Source: Ursus arctos
Lineage: Eukaryota > Chordata > Mammalia > Carnivora > Ursidae
Reading direction: 5' to 3'
Assembly (NCBI RefSeq): GCF_023065955.2
Contig: NW_026622875.1
Location: forward strand, 12,496,001 to 12,560,000
DNA: 64,000 nucleotides
Shown here: positions 35,160 through 47,699 of the stretch, piece after piece
Numbering within the stretch: position 1 is the stretch's first letter
How the letters are laid out: each line of letters begins with the position of its first letter
Program-made: the position numbers and the translations under genes
The notes under the pieces: generated by a model
Databases searched by the model: none
Told to the model about the DNA's origin: nothing
The model's input: only the letters and a program-made list of their open reading frames with translations

Positions 35160-38100
35160 ATTAATGGCAATAAATATGTATCAATAGGGATGCCTAGGTG
35201 GCTCAGTCAGTTAAGTGTCTGCCTTTGGCTCAGGTCATGATCCCAGAGTCCTGGGATCAAGTTCTGCATAGGGCTCCCTGCTCAGTGAGGAGTCTGTTTC
35301 TCTCTTTGTCTTCTCTTCCTGCTGGTCCCCCTGCTTGTGCTTGCTCTCTCTCTCTTCTTCTCTCTGACAAATAAGTAAATAAAATCTTTTTAAAAATACA
35401 TATCAATAATTACTTTGAATTTAAATGGACTAAATGCTCCAATCAAAAGATACAGGGTGACAGAATGGATAAAAAACAAAACCAAGAGACTCATTTTAGA
35501 CCTAGAGACTATCTAGGGTGAAAGTGAAAATGAGGGGGTGGAGAAACATGTATCATGCATATGGATGTCAAAAGAAAGCAGACTAGCAATACTTAGACAA
35601 AATAGATTGTAAGACAAAGACTGTAACAAGAGACAAAGGAAGACACACATAATAACAAAGGGGACAATCCAACAAGAAAATATAACAATTGTAAATATGT
35701 ATGCACCCAACATGGGAGCACCCAAATACATAAAACAGTTAATAACAAACATAGAGTAAGTAATCAATAGTAATACGATAATATTTGGGGGCTTTAACAC
35801 CCCGTTTACATCAACAGACAGATCATCTAAACAGAAAATAACAAGGAAACAATATCTTTGGATGATACACTGGACGGGAAGGATTTAATACATATATTCA
35901 GAACATTCCATCCTAAAACAGCAGAACACATATTTTTTTCAAGTACATATGGAATATTTTCCAGAATAGATCACATATTAGGACACGAAACAAGCCTCAA
36001 CAAATTCAAAGATTGAAGTCACTGCAATGCTATGAGACTAGAAGTTAACCACAAGAAAAAGGTCTGGACAGAGCACGAGTACATGGAGGTTAAATAGCAT
36101 GCTACAAAACAATGAATAGATCAACCAGAAAATAAAAGAAATAAAAAAGTACATGGAAACAAATGAAAATGAAAATGCAATGATTCACAACCTTTGGGAT
36201 GCAGCAAAAGCGGTTCTAAGAGGGAAATTTATAGCAATACAGGCTTATCAAGAAGCAAAAAAAATCTCAAGTAAACAACCTAACCTTATGCCTAAAGGGG
36301 CTAGAAAAAGAACAACAAATGAAACCTCAAACTGGCGAAAGGAAAGAAGGAAATAATTAAGATTGAGAAGAAATAAATGATACAGAAACTAAAAACCAAT
36401 AGGACATAACAATGAAAGCAGGAAGTGATTTCTTAAAAAAAAAAAATCAATGAAATTAATAAACCTCTAGCCAGACCTATAAAGAAAAAAATAGAAAGGA
36501 CCCAAATCAAATCCCAGATGAGAGAGGAGTAACAACCAATGCCACAGAAAGGCAAATAATTTTAAGAGAATACTATGCAAAACTATATGCCAAAAAATTG
36601 GACAACCTAGAAGAAATTTATAAATCCCTAGAAACATATAATCTACCAAAACTGAATCAGGAAGAAATAGAAAATTTGAACAGACTGAATACCAGTAAGG
36701 AAATTGAATCAGTAATCAAAAAACACTCAACAAACAAAAGTCCAGAACCAGATGGCTTCACAGGCAAATTCTACCAAACATTTAAAAAGAGTTAATATAA
36801 TACCTATTCTCAAATTATTCCAAAAATAGAATAAGGAAAACTTCCATTTTATTTTATGAGGACAGCATTACCCTGATACCAAAATCAGATAAAGACACCA
36901 CTAAAAAAGGGAACTACAGGTCAATATTGCTGATGAACATAGATGCAAAAATCCTTGACAAAATACTAGCAAACGGAATCCAAAAATACATTAAGAAAAC
37001 CATTCATTCTGTATGATCCTGTATGATTCATTCCTAGGTCACAAGAGTGGTTCAATATTCACAAATCAATCAATGTAATACATCACATCAATAAGATAAA
37101 GGATAAGAACCATATGATCTTTTCAATCGATGTAGAAAAAGCATTTGACAACATCCACTCATGATAAACACCCTGCACAAAGTAGGTTTAGAGGGAATAT
37201 ATCTCAGTTAATAAAGGCCATATATGAAAACACCACAGCTAATATCATCCTCAATGGGGAAAAGCTGAGAACCTTTCCCTGAAGATCAGGAACAAGACAA
37301 GGATGTCCACTCTCACCAATTTTATTCAACATACCACTGGAAGTCCTGGCCAATATAATCAGACAACAAAAAGAAAAAAAAAAGTCATCCAGATTGGGAA
37401 GGAAGAAGTGAAACTTTCACTATTTGCAGATGACATGATACTCTGTAGAAAATCTGAAAGACTCCACCAAAAAATTGCTAGAACTGATAAATTCAGTAAG
37501 GTCACAGGACACAATATCAATCTATAGACATCATTGCATTTCCATATACCAATAACAAAGCAGCAGAAAGAGAAGTTAACAGAACAGTAATGTTTACAAT
37601 TGCACCTAAAACAATAAGATACCTAGCAATAAACCTAATCAAAGAGGTGAAAGACATGTACTCTGAAAACTATAAAACATTAATGAAAGAAATTGAAGAC
37701 AAGGACAAAGAAATGGAAAGCCATTCCATGCTCATGGATTAGAAGAACAAATATTGTTAAAATGTTTACATTACCCAAACCAATCTATACATTTAATGCA
37801 ATCCCTATCAAAATACCGAAAGCATTTTTCACACAACTAGAATAAACAATCTTAGAATTTGTATGGAACAACAAAAGACCCCAAATAGCCAAAGCAATCT
37901 TGAAAAAGAAAAGCAAAGCTGGAAGTATCACAATTCTAAACCTCAAGATATATTACAAAGCTGTAATAATCAAAGCAGCATGGTATTGGCACAAAAATAG
38001 ACACATAGATCAATGGAACCGAAAGAAAACTCATAAACACACCACAATTACATGATCAGTTAATCTTTGACAAAGTAGGAAATAATGTCCTATGGGGAAA

Positions 38101-39102
38101 AAGACAATCTATTCAACACATGTTGGGAAAACTGCACAGCAACATGGAAAAGAATGACACTGGACCACTTTCTTACACCATACACAAAAATACATCCAAA
38201 ATGGATTAAAGACCTAAATGTGAGACAGGAAACATCAAAATCCTAGAACAGAACACATGAAGTAAATTCTCTGACATCAGCTATAGGAACATTGTTCTAG
38301 ATATGGGAAGCAAAAGCAAAAATAAACTATTGAGACTACATCGAAATAAAAAGCTTCTGTGCAATGAAGGAAACAATCAGCAAAACTAAAAAGCAACCTA
38401 TGGAATGGGAGAAGATATTTGCAAATAACATATGTGATAAAGGGTTAGTATCCAAAATATATAAAGAATTTATACAACACCCTAAAAACAAATAACCCAA
38501 TTAAAAAATGGGCAGAAGACATGAACAGACATTTCTCCAAAGAAGACATACAGATGGCCAACAGACACATGAAAAGATGCTCATCACCAATTATCATCAG
38601 GGAAATGCAAATCAAAAGTACAATGAGATATTGCCTCACACCTGTGAGAATGGTTAAAATCAACAACACATGAAACAACAGGTGTTGGTGAGGATGTGGA
38701 GAAAAAGGAAACTTTGTGCACTGTTTTTGGGAATGCAACCACTCTGGAAAACACTATGGATATTCTTCAAAAAATTAGAAGTAGAACACCAGTAATTGCA
38801 CTACTGGGTATTTACCCAAAGAATATAAAAACACTAGTTCAAAGGGACACATGCACCCCTATACTCATAGCAGCATTATTTACAAGAGCCAAGATATGAA
38901 TGCAGTCCAAGTGTCCCTCAATAGATGAATAGATAAAGAAAATATGCTATATAGATACAATGGAATATTATTCAGCCATAAAAAAGAATGAAATCTTGCC
39001 ATTTGCAACCACATGGATGGAACTAGAGAGTATAATGTTAAGTGAAATAAATCAGTCAAAGACAGACAAATACCATATAATTTCATTCATGTGCAGAATT
39101 TA
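35160..39102 (+). pseudogene. L1 ORF2 remnant (endonuclease-reverse transcriptase), dead
   Basis: ORF2p normally supplies an APE-type endonuclease, a reverse transcriptase and a cysteine-rich C-terminus. After the nested SINE, the N-terminal endonuclease start is readable near 35406-35470 (LNGLNAPIKRYR-like). GDFNTP-like text lies at about 35787-35811 and a short SSD/DH segment is degraded. An open piece at 36598-36795 contains SPEPDGFTGKFYQ (usual form SPGPDGF). The RT catalytic block FADDM is at 37423-37437 within an open piece at 37303-37527. The C-terminal region runs on to 38900 (ALLGIYPKNIKTLVQRDTCTP at 38798-38860), ending at about 39102. Numerous frameshifts and stops separate these pieces. 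Confidence 0.88.
35187..35393 (+). mobile_element. CAN-SINE nested near the start of L1 ORF2
   Basis: Head GGGATGCCTAGGTGGCTCAG at 35187, body GGCTCAGGTCATGATCCCAG (35228-35247) and a CT-rich middle. The 3' end AAATAAAATCTTTTTAAA keeps both an AATAAA and the TCTTTTT Pol III terminator, typical of the T-plus class of CAN-SINE. Duplications AAATATGTATCAATA (35172-35186) and AAATACATATCAATA (35394-35408) match at 13 of 15. Inserted at the spacer/ORF2 junction of the host L1. The B box is lost (GATCAAGTT). Confidence 0.94.
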
Positions 39103-39292
39103 AGGAACAAAACAAATAAGCAGAGAGAGACAGAGAGAAATAGACTCTTAATGATAGAGAACAAACTGATGGTTACCACAGGGGAGGAGGGTGGGTACAT
39201 GGGTGAAATAAGTGATAGGGATTAAGGAGTGCACTTATCGTGATGAGCACTGGATGACTAAAATAAAACCAAACCAAAACAAAATCAGTTCT

Positions 39293-41869
39293 GCTGCTAA
39301 TAGATGTGAAACTCTGGGAAGATTATCAAGTCTCTGGGTTTTGAGTGACTTAATCTGTGAATTAGAGGTGACATTGATTTTTTGTGTGTGAGAATTCATA
39401 TTCAAGGTGCCTTTTATTAACGAGTTGCAGAATGGTGTGTACCTCAGTAAGAGTCAACATCAGAAAAAGTTTTGCACTGAGAAATGACACAACAGACTAT
39501 TATCAGACTTAAGGAGATGTGGGAAAATGTGTTAAACTTGAAAATCATGATTGCAGGATTATAGTCAACCTTTCCTTGTTCCCAAATTGGGCCAATTAGT
39601 GACCCTAGTAGAGTAAAAGAGTTGACTCACTAACCCAAGATTCTGTCATAACCCCACTGCCCCAACCTGTTTCTTTCAACATGCTATCACACTTCTAGTT
39701 TCTTCTGGCTCAAAGCAGAGGTTCAACATATGTTTATTGAATAAATGACCAACATACCACTTCCCTACAGCTTGCTGGCACTTACATCCTTAAAGGTGGA
39801 AAATATGTAATTTTTAAAAAATGCTGTGAAATATGATAAAATATACTGAGATTTTTAACAGATTAGGTAAATAAATGACATGTGAAGTCTACTTCTGACA
39901 AATGATAGGGGAAGAGCATATGATTTCAGAATGATAGTTTGGGTAATGTCATTGAAAGCAGGGGTAGCAGAGTGGGCACAAAAACCGAAAGCTATTAGTG
40001 CACATAGTAATATGAATATTACTTCTAATTTTTCCTGCAGTCAATTTTGAATATGTTTATTAAAAAAGAATAAATGTCATGTATCTATATGTATATATCT
40101 ATATCTACATCTATATCCATATCCATCCAGATTATTATAACTATTCATCAGGGTACTGACTATCAGATGCCGATATCAGATGCTGACCACTATGCCATAC
40201 TGGTGTGTACTGCACAAATAACAATCATTCTTCTGGGATGATCCTTGATAGAATCATGATCAATAGAGAGATTACTCATATAAAATGTATTTTCATCTTT
40301 TACTGGTCATGGATGAAAAGGTCTTCTCATTCTCCGGAACTTTTTACCCTACTAGATGAATAAGAAATAGATTTTATGAAAAACCGAGAATGAAAGCAGT
40401 TAGGAATGTATCTACATATTATTGGTCTCTCATTACATATGAACTAAAACAGCAATTTCAAAATAATACAAATGAAAACAACAGAGCCCAACAATGGGGA
40501 GTTTGAATAAGAAACTGAAGTATCATGTATCGAATGTTTGATGGCAAAAACAATCTAATGCTATTATTTATCTTGTTAGCCAATTTTGGCAGCCTGAAAA
40601 GATGTACTTTTTTTCTTTTTTAATGTAAGATTTAAAATTTTTCCCAAAGTCTAGCCAACTAACCTGCTCTTGGTGGAACAAATGTCAAGATGTCATTCTT
40701 TCCATTGCCTGAAGTAATGTTTACTACATGAATTGATATCTGTATTAAACACTAGTCTTTCCTTAGAATCACAGAGACTACTCATTCAAACAGCTGTTAC
40801 CAAACCCAAGAAGGCTGCAAGGCAAATGCTCTTAGAACAAGCCCAAATCCTCTGTGCACTTTATCAGATTCCATAGAGCATTTAATTGCTCCCATAGAGC
40901 AATTCTTAATGAGAAGGACGGGGAAGAAAGCAATGAAATGAGGAAAACAAGACATCATCCACTTTGGGTTTTGTTCTCTCACATTCTCTGACCATTTATT
41001 GTAGTTTTGTTCTTAAGATTTAGTTTGCTTAATTGGGAATGACTTGCTTGCCAACATTATTCTCTATTCTCCAAAGGATTGCCTTTTAGCTTGATCCTAA
41101 ATACATGATGCCGGGGGTTGGAAGCCTAAGGGAAGAACAAACACTTTTGGCTTGGTATTTGACCTACTGCTTTATATAGGCAATCTGACACCCATAGTTA
41201 AGCTTTAGCAAACCCTTACTTTAACACATGTTAATCTTCTCCTTTAACTCAAATGTAGAGCTGAAACCTCAGCCAATGAAATTACCACCTTTGGCAGTCG
41301 TGTATGTGTGAGTGTTTGTGTATTTGAGAATGTTTATCTTAGGCTGGTTTTTTATAGGCATTATAAATCATGACTATGGTTGTAAATTAACAAAAATAAT
41401 TTAGTAGTTAGAGGACAGAATTCGTACACTATGTACTACATTTATGAAGAATTTTTGAAAAAACACAGGGTTCATTTTGTTGACCACATTGGGTGTCATT
41501 TGAGACTATGTCCCCCTCTGCTTTATATGCTTTCATTTGTGACACTAGTTTGCAAACAAAATTCATCTTTCCTTTCTTTTTTTTTTTTTCTGTAGGGGCA
41601 CTTTCTTGTACTTCTAGCATTTATAATCTGGCCTGTAGTATTATTATCTGTTTATATGTCATTCTCAGCCCTATAGAGTAAACTGCTTGGTGGCAGTACT
41701 GTTTCCACAGCGCCATAGATCGCATAAGGAAAACACAGTAATACTTTTTAAGTTGAGTAATTTGTATAAGACATCCAATTTAAAATAGATTTCTCATAAT
41801 TTAAAAATTTACATACCAAAAGGAGTCCATTTAAAATCTATAGTCAACAATAAAATATATTTATTTTTC
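39293..41869. other. Gene-free stretch with small repeats
   Basis: No supported gene. An L2-tail-like patch occurs at 39716-39747 (TTCAACATATGTTTATTGAA then TAAATGACC) and another weak one at 41640-41710. The A/T microsatellite at 40081-40129 is listed separately. The 61-63-codon frames at 40797-40982 and 41429-41681 lack support, and the latter run through the T-run at 41578-41590. Confidence 0.45.
40081..40129. repeat. (ATATCT/ATATCC)n degenerate microsatellite
   Basis: Short run of ATCTAT, ATATCT, ACATCT and ATCCAT hexamer-like units. An imperfect simple repeat with no attached transposon. Confidence 0.75.
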
Positions 41870-42540
41870 AGTCATGAATATTCATATATTCTTTCTCTGT
41901 ACCAGATCCTATGTGAGGTTCTAAAGGATAGGGGAAAATATAAAATGCACTAAATTGTCAAAATGCTAATACATAAAACAAATAAAAAACTCTAGGAACA
42001 CTATGAGGTGCTAAAAGTATTATACTGAGTTAAGGTCAGGTAGGTAAGATTAATTTCTTTGGTGATACGAAGTGTCAAGACAGGCTTCTCAGAGATGATG
42101 GTATTTGAACTGGGTCTTAAGGTAAATACAGAAGGATGAGAAATATTTTGCTAAATAAACAAGAGTATAAGGCAATTTCCGGGTTATAATTGATGTATAC
42201 AAAAGTCCGGGAGAGTGAGTAAATAAATACAATTTATGAGATTGAATAAGGTTGTCTATAGATTGTGATGGGATTATGCGAATGAGGAGGGGCCAGATAT
42301 AAGACTGGGCTGTTTTTATTTTTTCTATAGGTTGCAATGGTTTTTAAATAAAGATGTGATGTGGTGTAGCTTGGTAGAAGCCACAGATCCCAGACAGGAG
42401 GCAAGAGATGAGAGGCTGTGAGAGGGTGGTAGCAATGGGCCTGGAAAATATGCAGCCATGAGATAGTTCACAGTTAAAACTGATTGACTAGAAAATGCTG
42501 GAATATAGGTATTTAGGACAAAGTCAAAGACAATTCAGCA
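41870..42540 (-). mobile_element. L2 copy, reverse orientation, tail-side half
   Basis: Forward-strand order follows the L2 reverse complement: GTACCAGATCCTATGTGAGG (41900-41919), a CTCTAGGAACACTATGAGGT block, AAGACAGGCTTCTCAGAGAT (42077-42096) then GGTATTTGAACTGGGTCTTA (42100-42119), and GATGTGATGTGGTGTAGC near 42353. It probably continues at 43290 after about 750 bp of other sequence. The 82-codon reverse frame at 42089-42337 lies in this dead repeat. Confidence 0.6.
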
Positions 42541-43289
42541 ATTTCCACCTTGAGATCTGGTGATCTCTCCCTTCCCCTTTCTTTCAGGAGATATGGCTGA
42601 GTTGGTGGATAATAATGAGTTTGGCCCATGAGTTTCACATACCAAGGGGGCATTTGTATTAAAAACCTATTATTTATTCTACCCAAGCAAATCTTATCTC
42701 CACTCATCTCCTGTTTTTGAGACATGTCTCTTCTTACTTCACATGGTTTTAAAGCAGACATCATTTGTACAATGGACATTTTCCTGTGGCTAGAATGGAC
42801 TGGTTGGGGTTAAATCTTCCTAGGACGGGCCACTAAGAGTATATGACTCGGATTATTAAACTGGAACAGAGAAAGCAAAGTAGGTCTCTTTCTGGATGTC
42901 TGAAACTGAGGATATGTAAACTTGGTGACCATTATTTATCACATCCCAACATGTTGGCTAAAGAATACAAAAAGTTGGTTGCCAGTGTGAGAGAAGGCAT
43001 AAACAGATGCTCAGAGAGAGGTACAGGTGAGAGATAGAGAAAGAAATTTCCTGAGTTCCTCTCAGGACTTTAGCCTCTTGTGGTAGCCATACCTTCCATC
43101 CCTTAGGCTCCTTGAAGTTCTCCAGTAATCACTCCAATAAGCCCCTCTTTCTTCCTTTCATTTTGCCTAAAGCTAGACAGAGTCCATTTCTGTTGTTGTT
43201 GTTTCGTTCTTTAAGATAAAGTAGTCTTATATTATGTTTGGTTGGAGGTCTTTAATATACAAAGAAAAATATTCAGAAAACAACATTAA
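42541..43289. other. Unidentified sequence between two L2 halves
   Basis: About 750 bp that does not read as L2 and seems to interrupt one L2 copy. No SINE, L1 or LTR signature that I recognise. Open frames of 88 codons reverse (42513-42779) and 64 forward (42843-43037) have no recognisable motif. It may be an old inserted element of a family I cannot name. Confidence 0.3.
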
Positions 43290-43620
43290 TACTTGCTTAT
43301 GGATTTAGACACCATCCACATAGATTTGGGAGCTGAGGCCCAAGGAATGGATGAAAATGTCCAGAAAGAGTAAGTAGGGTGAAAAGAGAATAGGCCTAAG
43401 GACAAATCTTCATAACTACCAAATTTAATGGTAAATATAAGGAGGGAGAAATTTTGCAGATAGAAAGAGGAAAAATATGAAGTAGGTTGAAAAAAGCCAA
43501 AGGAATTTCAAAAGAAAAAGGAATTTCAAATATGAGGTGTGGATAACTCTGCTAAATGTTATGAAGAGGCCAAACAGGATAAGGGTCAAGAAGAAGTTAT
43601 TGAATTAGGCAAAAAAAAAT
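43290..43620 (-). mobile_element. L2 copy, reverse orientation, inner half
   Basis: Continues the L2 reverse-complement order: AGCTGAGGCCCAAGGAATGG region, GCCTAAGGACAAATCTTCAT, then GCTAAATGTTATGAAGAGGC (43552-43571), CAAACAGGATAAGGGTCAAG. The relative order fits a single element split by the unidentified block before it. Confidence 0.5.
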
Positions 43621-43779
43621 TGATCATTGTTCTCTTTTGTTAGATGTAGACAGGTTCAATAGAATGAGAAGGATGTTGCCTAAAAACAGATAAATAATAA
43701 ATGAGAGAAGACTGCTCTTGCCAGATGTGTGAAGGAATGGGATAGAAAGAGGCAGTAGGTGGAAGAAGAAATTGCATTT

Positions 43780-43960
43780 AATTTGACAAATATTTGGTTC
43801 TTAGTATATGCTAGGTACTAAATTAAGCTAAATGCTAAGATAGATATAGTTTCTGACTACAATTTATAGTTGAGTAATATAATCTAAAGTGCTGAAAGAG
43901 ATGGAATTACAGAAACATGCTTTAATTCCTCAACAGTCTAACATCTATAAAGCATATGTT
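43780..43960 (-). mobile_element. Separate L2 3'-end fragment
   Basis: Starts again at the L2 tail: GACAAATATTTGGTTCTTAG, TATGCTAGGTACTAAATTAA, then a TGAGTAATATAATCTAAAGT block. Because it restarts at the tail it is a different insertion from the copy ending at about 43620. Confidence 0.5.
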
Positions 43961-44931
43961 TTGTATGCCTGTGCATGCACATGTATGTGAGAACATACAT
44001 ACACACATACAAAACACATAGAGTCTGAGTTGAAACTTCTAGTTTGTTTAAAGGCAATCAACACTATAACCACTGTGGATGTTTAAGCCAGCCACATGGG
44101 CCAGTTCTAATCTACAATATGACATAGGACAGTCTGTCTGAGGTGTTGTTTACATATCTGTAGCTAAGAGTGAATTCTTTCTCTTACATGGCAATTTAAC
44201 CATATAAGGAAAGAGTAGCTTTGAACATCTTCCTCTCGGACCAAGTGTAGCAACTGTGTTTGTAGAAAGAGAAAGTAACACTCAGTTGAATCCCATCAGT
44301 ATCATTAGCTTTTGTTTGCTTTGTTTACTTTTGTAACATCAATGAGAACTATATCTCTCTTTTTTTCTCCACTTAAGGGTAATTATTTCTAAATAGTGCT
44401 ACTAAACTTTCCACAAATAGAAGATTTTGATATTTTGAAGGGCACACCCCTAAGTATCTAGATTTTCCAATAAAAGGATGCCAAGACTAAAATTCTTTAG
44501 AGAGGAGCCTCCTGTTTATGAATTACCCATATTCTAGTCACAAATTTTGAAAAGTTGCTCCTTACTGTCTATAATTTTATTAACTGGCCAGGACTTCTGA
44601 CCTTAGCAACTTCAAGTACTCTTTCCCAAGAGTGTTCCAAATCTGCCAAAGGCTTTTGGTAGTTAATCAGCCTCAACACATTCTTATTTATATTTTTTCT
44701 AAGATTATTTAACATTTTATACATCTTATTCTTCATTCTATCACTGTGTGGTAGAGAACGGAAGTCCAGCTCATGAGAATAGAGACATGCAACAGATAAA
44801 AGTACTACGATAACAATACCACTTTGAATTAATTTGGTGTATTCATCAAATTTTACAGAAAGAAGCTTGAACAGGAAATATAGCCTATCTGGAAAATTGT
44901 GGCTGGTCCTAAAAGATTATTATATAAAAAG
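43961..44931. other. Unannotated unique sequence
   Basis: No gene. A short CATACATACACACATAC stretch lies near 43995-44009. Confidence 0.45.
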
Positions 44932-45083
<152 letters not shown>

Positions 45084-45189
45084 GCATGGATTAGACTTTG
45101 ATCAGATCAACCCATTGCTTGGTTGTTGTCATTAGAATTTAAAAGCAAAATTGCCAAAATTATCTCAAACTTGACTCTTGATTATACCT

Positions 45190-45765
45190 GCCTCAAATCT
45201 TTTCCTCTGCCATAACCTTTCCCCAATTTGATAACTTCCCTTCCAATCCATTCATTTATTCTAGCTGCATATCTAGGAATAATTCTTAATTCATTTCCTT
45301 ATCTCAAACCCAATCATGAAATATGTCACATTCCTGTAATTCCTATCTCCAAAATATGCCCCAAATATATTTCCTTTGCTCCAGCTCTGCTGCTACTACA
45401 CTTACTCAAGCCCCCTATCTTTGCCTGTTATCTTGCAGTATCTTTCCTGCTGCTCCTTCTCAAGTCTACTGGTCATTCTCTATGTTACAGTGATTTTAAA
45501 AAATGAGAATCAAAGTGCATGACTCTCCTGTGTAAAACCTTTCTGGTTCTTAGAATGAAATCCAAACTCCTCATCATGGCCTGTTCTGCTCTATACGATG
45601 ACAGGTTTGACACACCTGTATCACTCTTCTCTCTCACTGCACCCCAGCCTCATTGGCCAGTTTTTGGTTCCTCAAACCCTTCAGACTTGTTTCTACCTCA
45701 GTGTTTTTTACACGTGCAGTTCTCTTGGCTCAGAATATTCTTACTTAAGGTTTATTGCAAAATCT
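45190..45765 (+). mobile_element. L2 copy, forward orientation
   Basis: Follows L2 sense order: a CCATTCATTTATTCTAGCTG segment, ATTCCTATCTCCAAAATATG (45339-45358), CCAGCTCTGCTGCTACTACA (45381-45400), TGTTACAGTGATTTTAAAAA, TGACTCTCCTGTGTAAAACC, AATGAAATCCAAACTCCTCA (45554-45573), and CTCAGTGTTTTTTACACGTG. Long for an L2 relic. The 70-92-codon frames here (45228-45506, 45519-45810) are chance openings in it. Confidence 0.6.
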
Positions 45766-45929
45766 GATCATGGCCATGAAAAAGAAGTTAGGTCAAATCA
45801 GAGAAAATAGCTTTTAGAATATGGCCACATAAGCCAAAAAATCAAACATCGAATATGTTAATTCACAATAATGCAGATTGATTGGTCATGAGTTATTAAA
45901 GGAAAATTAGGATTTTAGGGAAAACATAT

Positions 45930-46447
45930 TGTTCCAGTTACTATAGCTGCATAATAAACAATCCTGACTTTAGTGGCATGAAACAAAAATTTTATTATGC
46001 TCATGGGTTCTGTGGGTCAGGAATTTTAAAAAGGTTCAGTAAGGATGACTTGACTTTGCTCCATGTCTGAGTTCTCAGCTAGGAAGTCTTGAGGGGTGGG
46101 GGAAATGACTTAAGAGTGGTAGATTAGAAAGGCTCATTTAGTTACATGATTGGTATGTGGATGTTGGCTGTCAGCTGACATCTCAGTGTGGCTGCCTAGG
46201 CTTCTTCACAGTATGATAACTGTATTCTAAAAGTGAGGATCCCCCCCCCCCCAACAAGTAAAAGGTATATGGTCTTTTAAAAATCGAGCCTCAGAAGTCA
46301 CATAGCATTGCTTTCACTGTTTTCACAGCCTGTCTAGATTAAGGGAAGTAAACATAGATCTTACCTATTAGTGGAAAGAGTGTCAGAGCCACATAGGAAG
46401 AAGAGCATGTGATATGGGAAATACTGTCATCATCTTCCAACATATCT
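45930..46447. mobile_element. Probable old interspersed repeat, family uncertain
   Basis: CAGTTACTATAGCTGCATAA (45937-45956) followed by TTTAGTGGCATGAAACAAAA, GGGTTCTGTGGGTCAGGAAT, AGCCTCAGAAGTCACATAGC and a CATCATCTTCCAACAT end matches a repeat I remember from many mammalian introns. I cannot place it in a family with confidence (LTR or DNA element). It contains a C12 run at about 46241-46252. Confidence 0.4.
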
Positions 46448-47699
46448 CACCTTGAATTATGACATCATGGAGAACAACGAAGCAGTTGGTTGCAAAACAA
46501 CTAGAGGTGTCAATGTCAAAGATGGAACACTGGGTATAAGGGATCACTAGTTCTACCCAAAAGAAATATTTATGCTGCTGGATATTTTATATCAGCTAGC
46601 TTTAAAGTCACATCTCTTTAAAAAAGAATTCTTCATTTCAATGGAACAGGATGATTTAATATATTATATAGGATAGTTTTCAACAATGTAGTTTAAGGTA
46701 TAATTTATTATATTCCTTTCTAGATAATGCTGTGACATTTAGAGTAAACAAATAAAAGAGACTGTAAACTACCATATAAAAGATCAAAGAAGATATGGGG
46801 AATCAAAAGGAAACCCTTTAGGAACTTTTCAAACTTGACAACTTATCTAGGGTATAATGTACTTTGATTTTTTTTAATTCCTATGAGACAAAAAATTTTA
46901 GGACACCAAACCACAGAGACCCACAAAAGCATTTTCATCCATACTACATTCCCTATCAAATACGATACATAAACTGTTTAGAGATATTTCTCATTACTTT
47001 CAAATGTCTGCCTAAATATAAGGAACCTCAAATATGAATTCCTTCAAACTGTCCTAACTGAACTTGGTTGATGATTAGAAGGTGAAAATAGAGGTGAATA
47101 TATTATAGGTGAGAAATTATATTCTTAAAGAGTTATGTATATATTACATTCTACTTATTAAGTCAGTTATTGTTTAAACACTAATTGAAAAATAAAGTAT
47201 TATATGATGACATATAATATTTTTTTGGGAAAAACAGGTTATGTTTATTGGCAAACTTGCACGGAATGCATGTACACATGTATATGCACTATACAGACAG
47301 TCAGTGCCAAGGATATAACTAAAGAATTATTAATGGAATTTGAATTTGCAAAGCATGAACCCCTATTGTTGTAGATAATTTTTTGATGTGACAAGTTCAG
47401 GTTTGTGCAATTATAATGTATCTTTTGAATATATTACCTCTGATTGTTAGTTGGGTACTTAAATTTCAATCTTGAAAATGTTGATAATTTGGCTCTTGTG
47501 AAACAAAATTTTAAAACTGAGGTTAAAATACATAATCCAGTGTTTATGCCTTTGTGATAGTTTTCTGTGTAAAGGATTCTCTTTATTTTATTGGCAATTT
47601 AGTAAAAGCCTAATTATCCCTCAAGGTCTAGCTCAAATATTTTGTTCCACGTTTCCATAACACTAAGCTCTGTTACTACAGTCATCATATTTTCCTGTA
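46448..47699. other. Unannotated AT-rich unique sequence
   Basis: No gene or named repeat. Confidence 0.45.

Larger units (their letters stand above)
32506..39280 (+). mobile_element. Near full-length LINE-1, decayed, with two nested SINEs
   Basis: Spans the whole L1 layout in order: 5' UTR (about 32506-33887, including a less AT-rich part at 33100-33800), ORF1 remnant, spacer, ORF2 remnant and a short 3' UTR with the GATGAGCACTGGATGACTAA end at 39243-39262 and an A-rich tail. Removing two SINE insertions leaves roughly 6.3-6.4 kb, close to full length for mammalian L1. Flanks AATATTAGTTCT (32494-32505) and AAAATCAGTTCT (39280-39291) are a plausible decayed target duplication (9 of 12). Many stops and frameshifts make it inactive. 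The 5' boundary is inferred from this flank match. Confidence 0.9.

Noticed and set aside
36153..37527. Open frames with reverse-transcriptase-like motifs (DGFTGKFYQ, FADDM) as possible genes
   Set aside because: They are fragments of one L1 ORF2 interrupted by many stops and frameshifts, so they are listed as a pseudogene.
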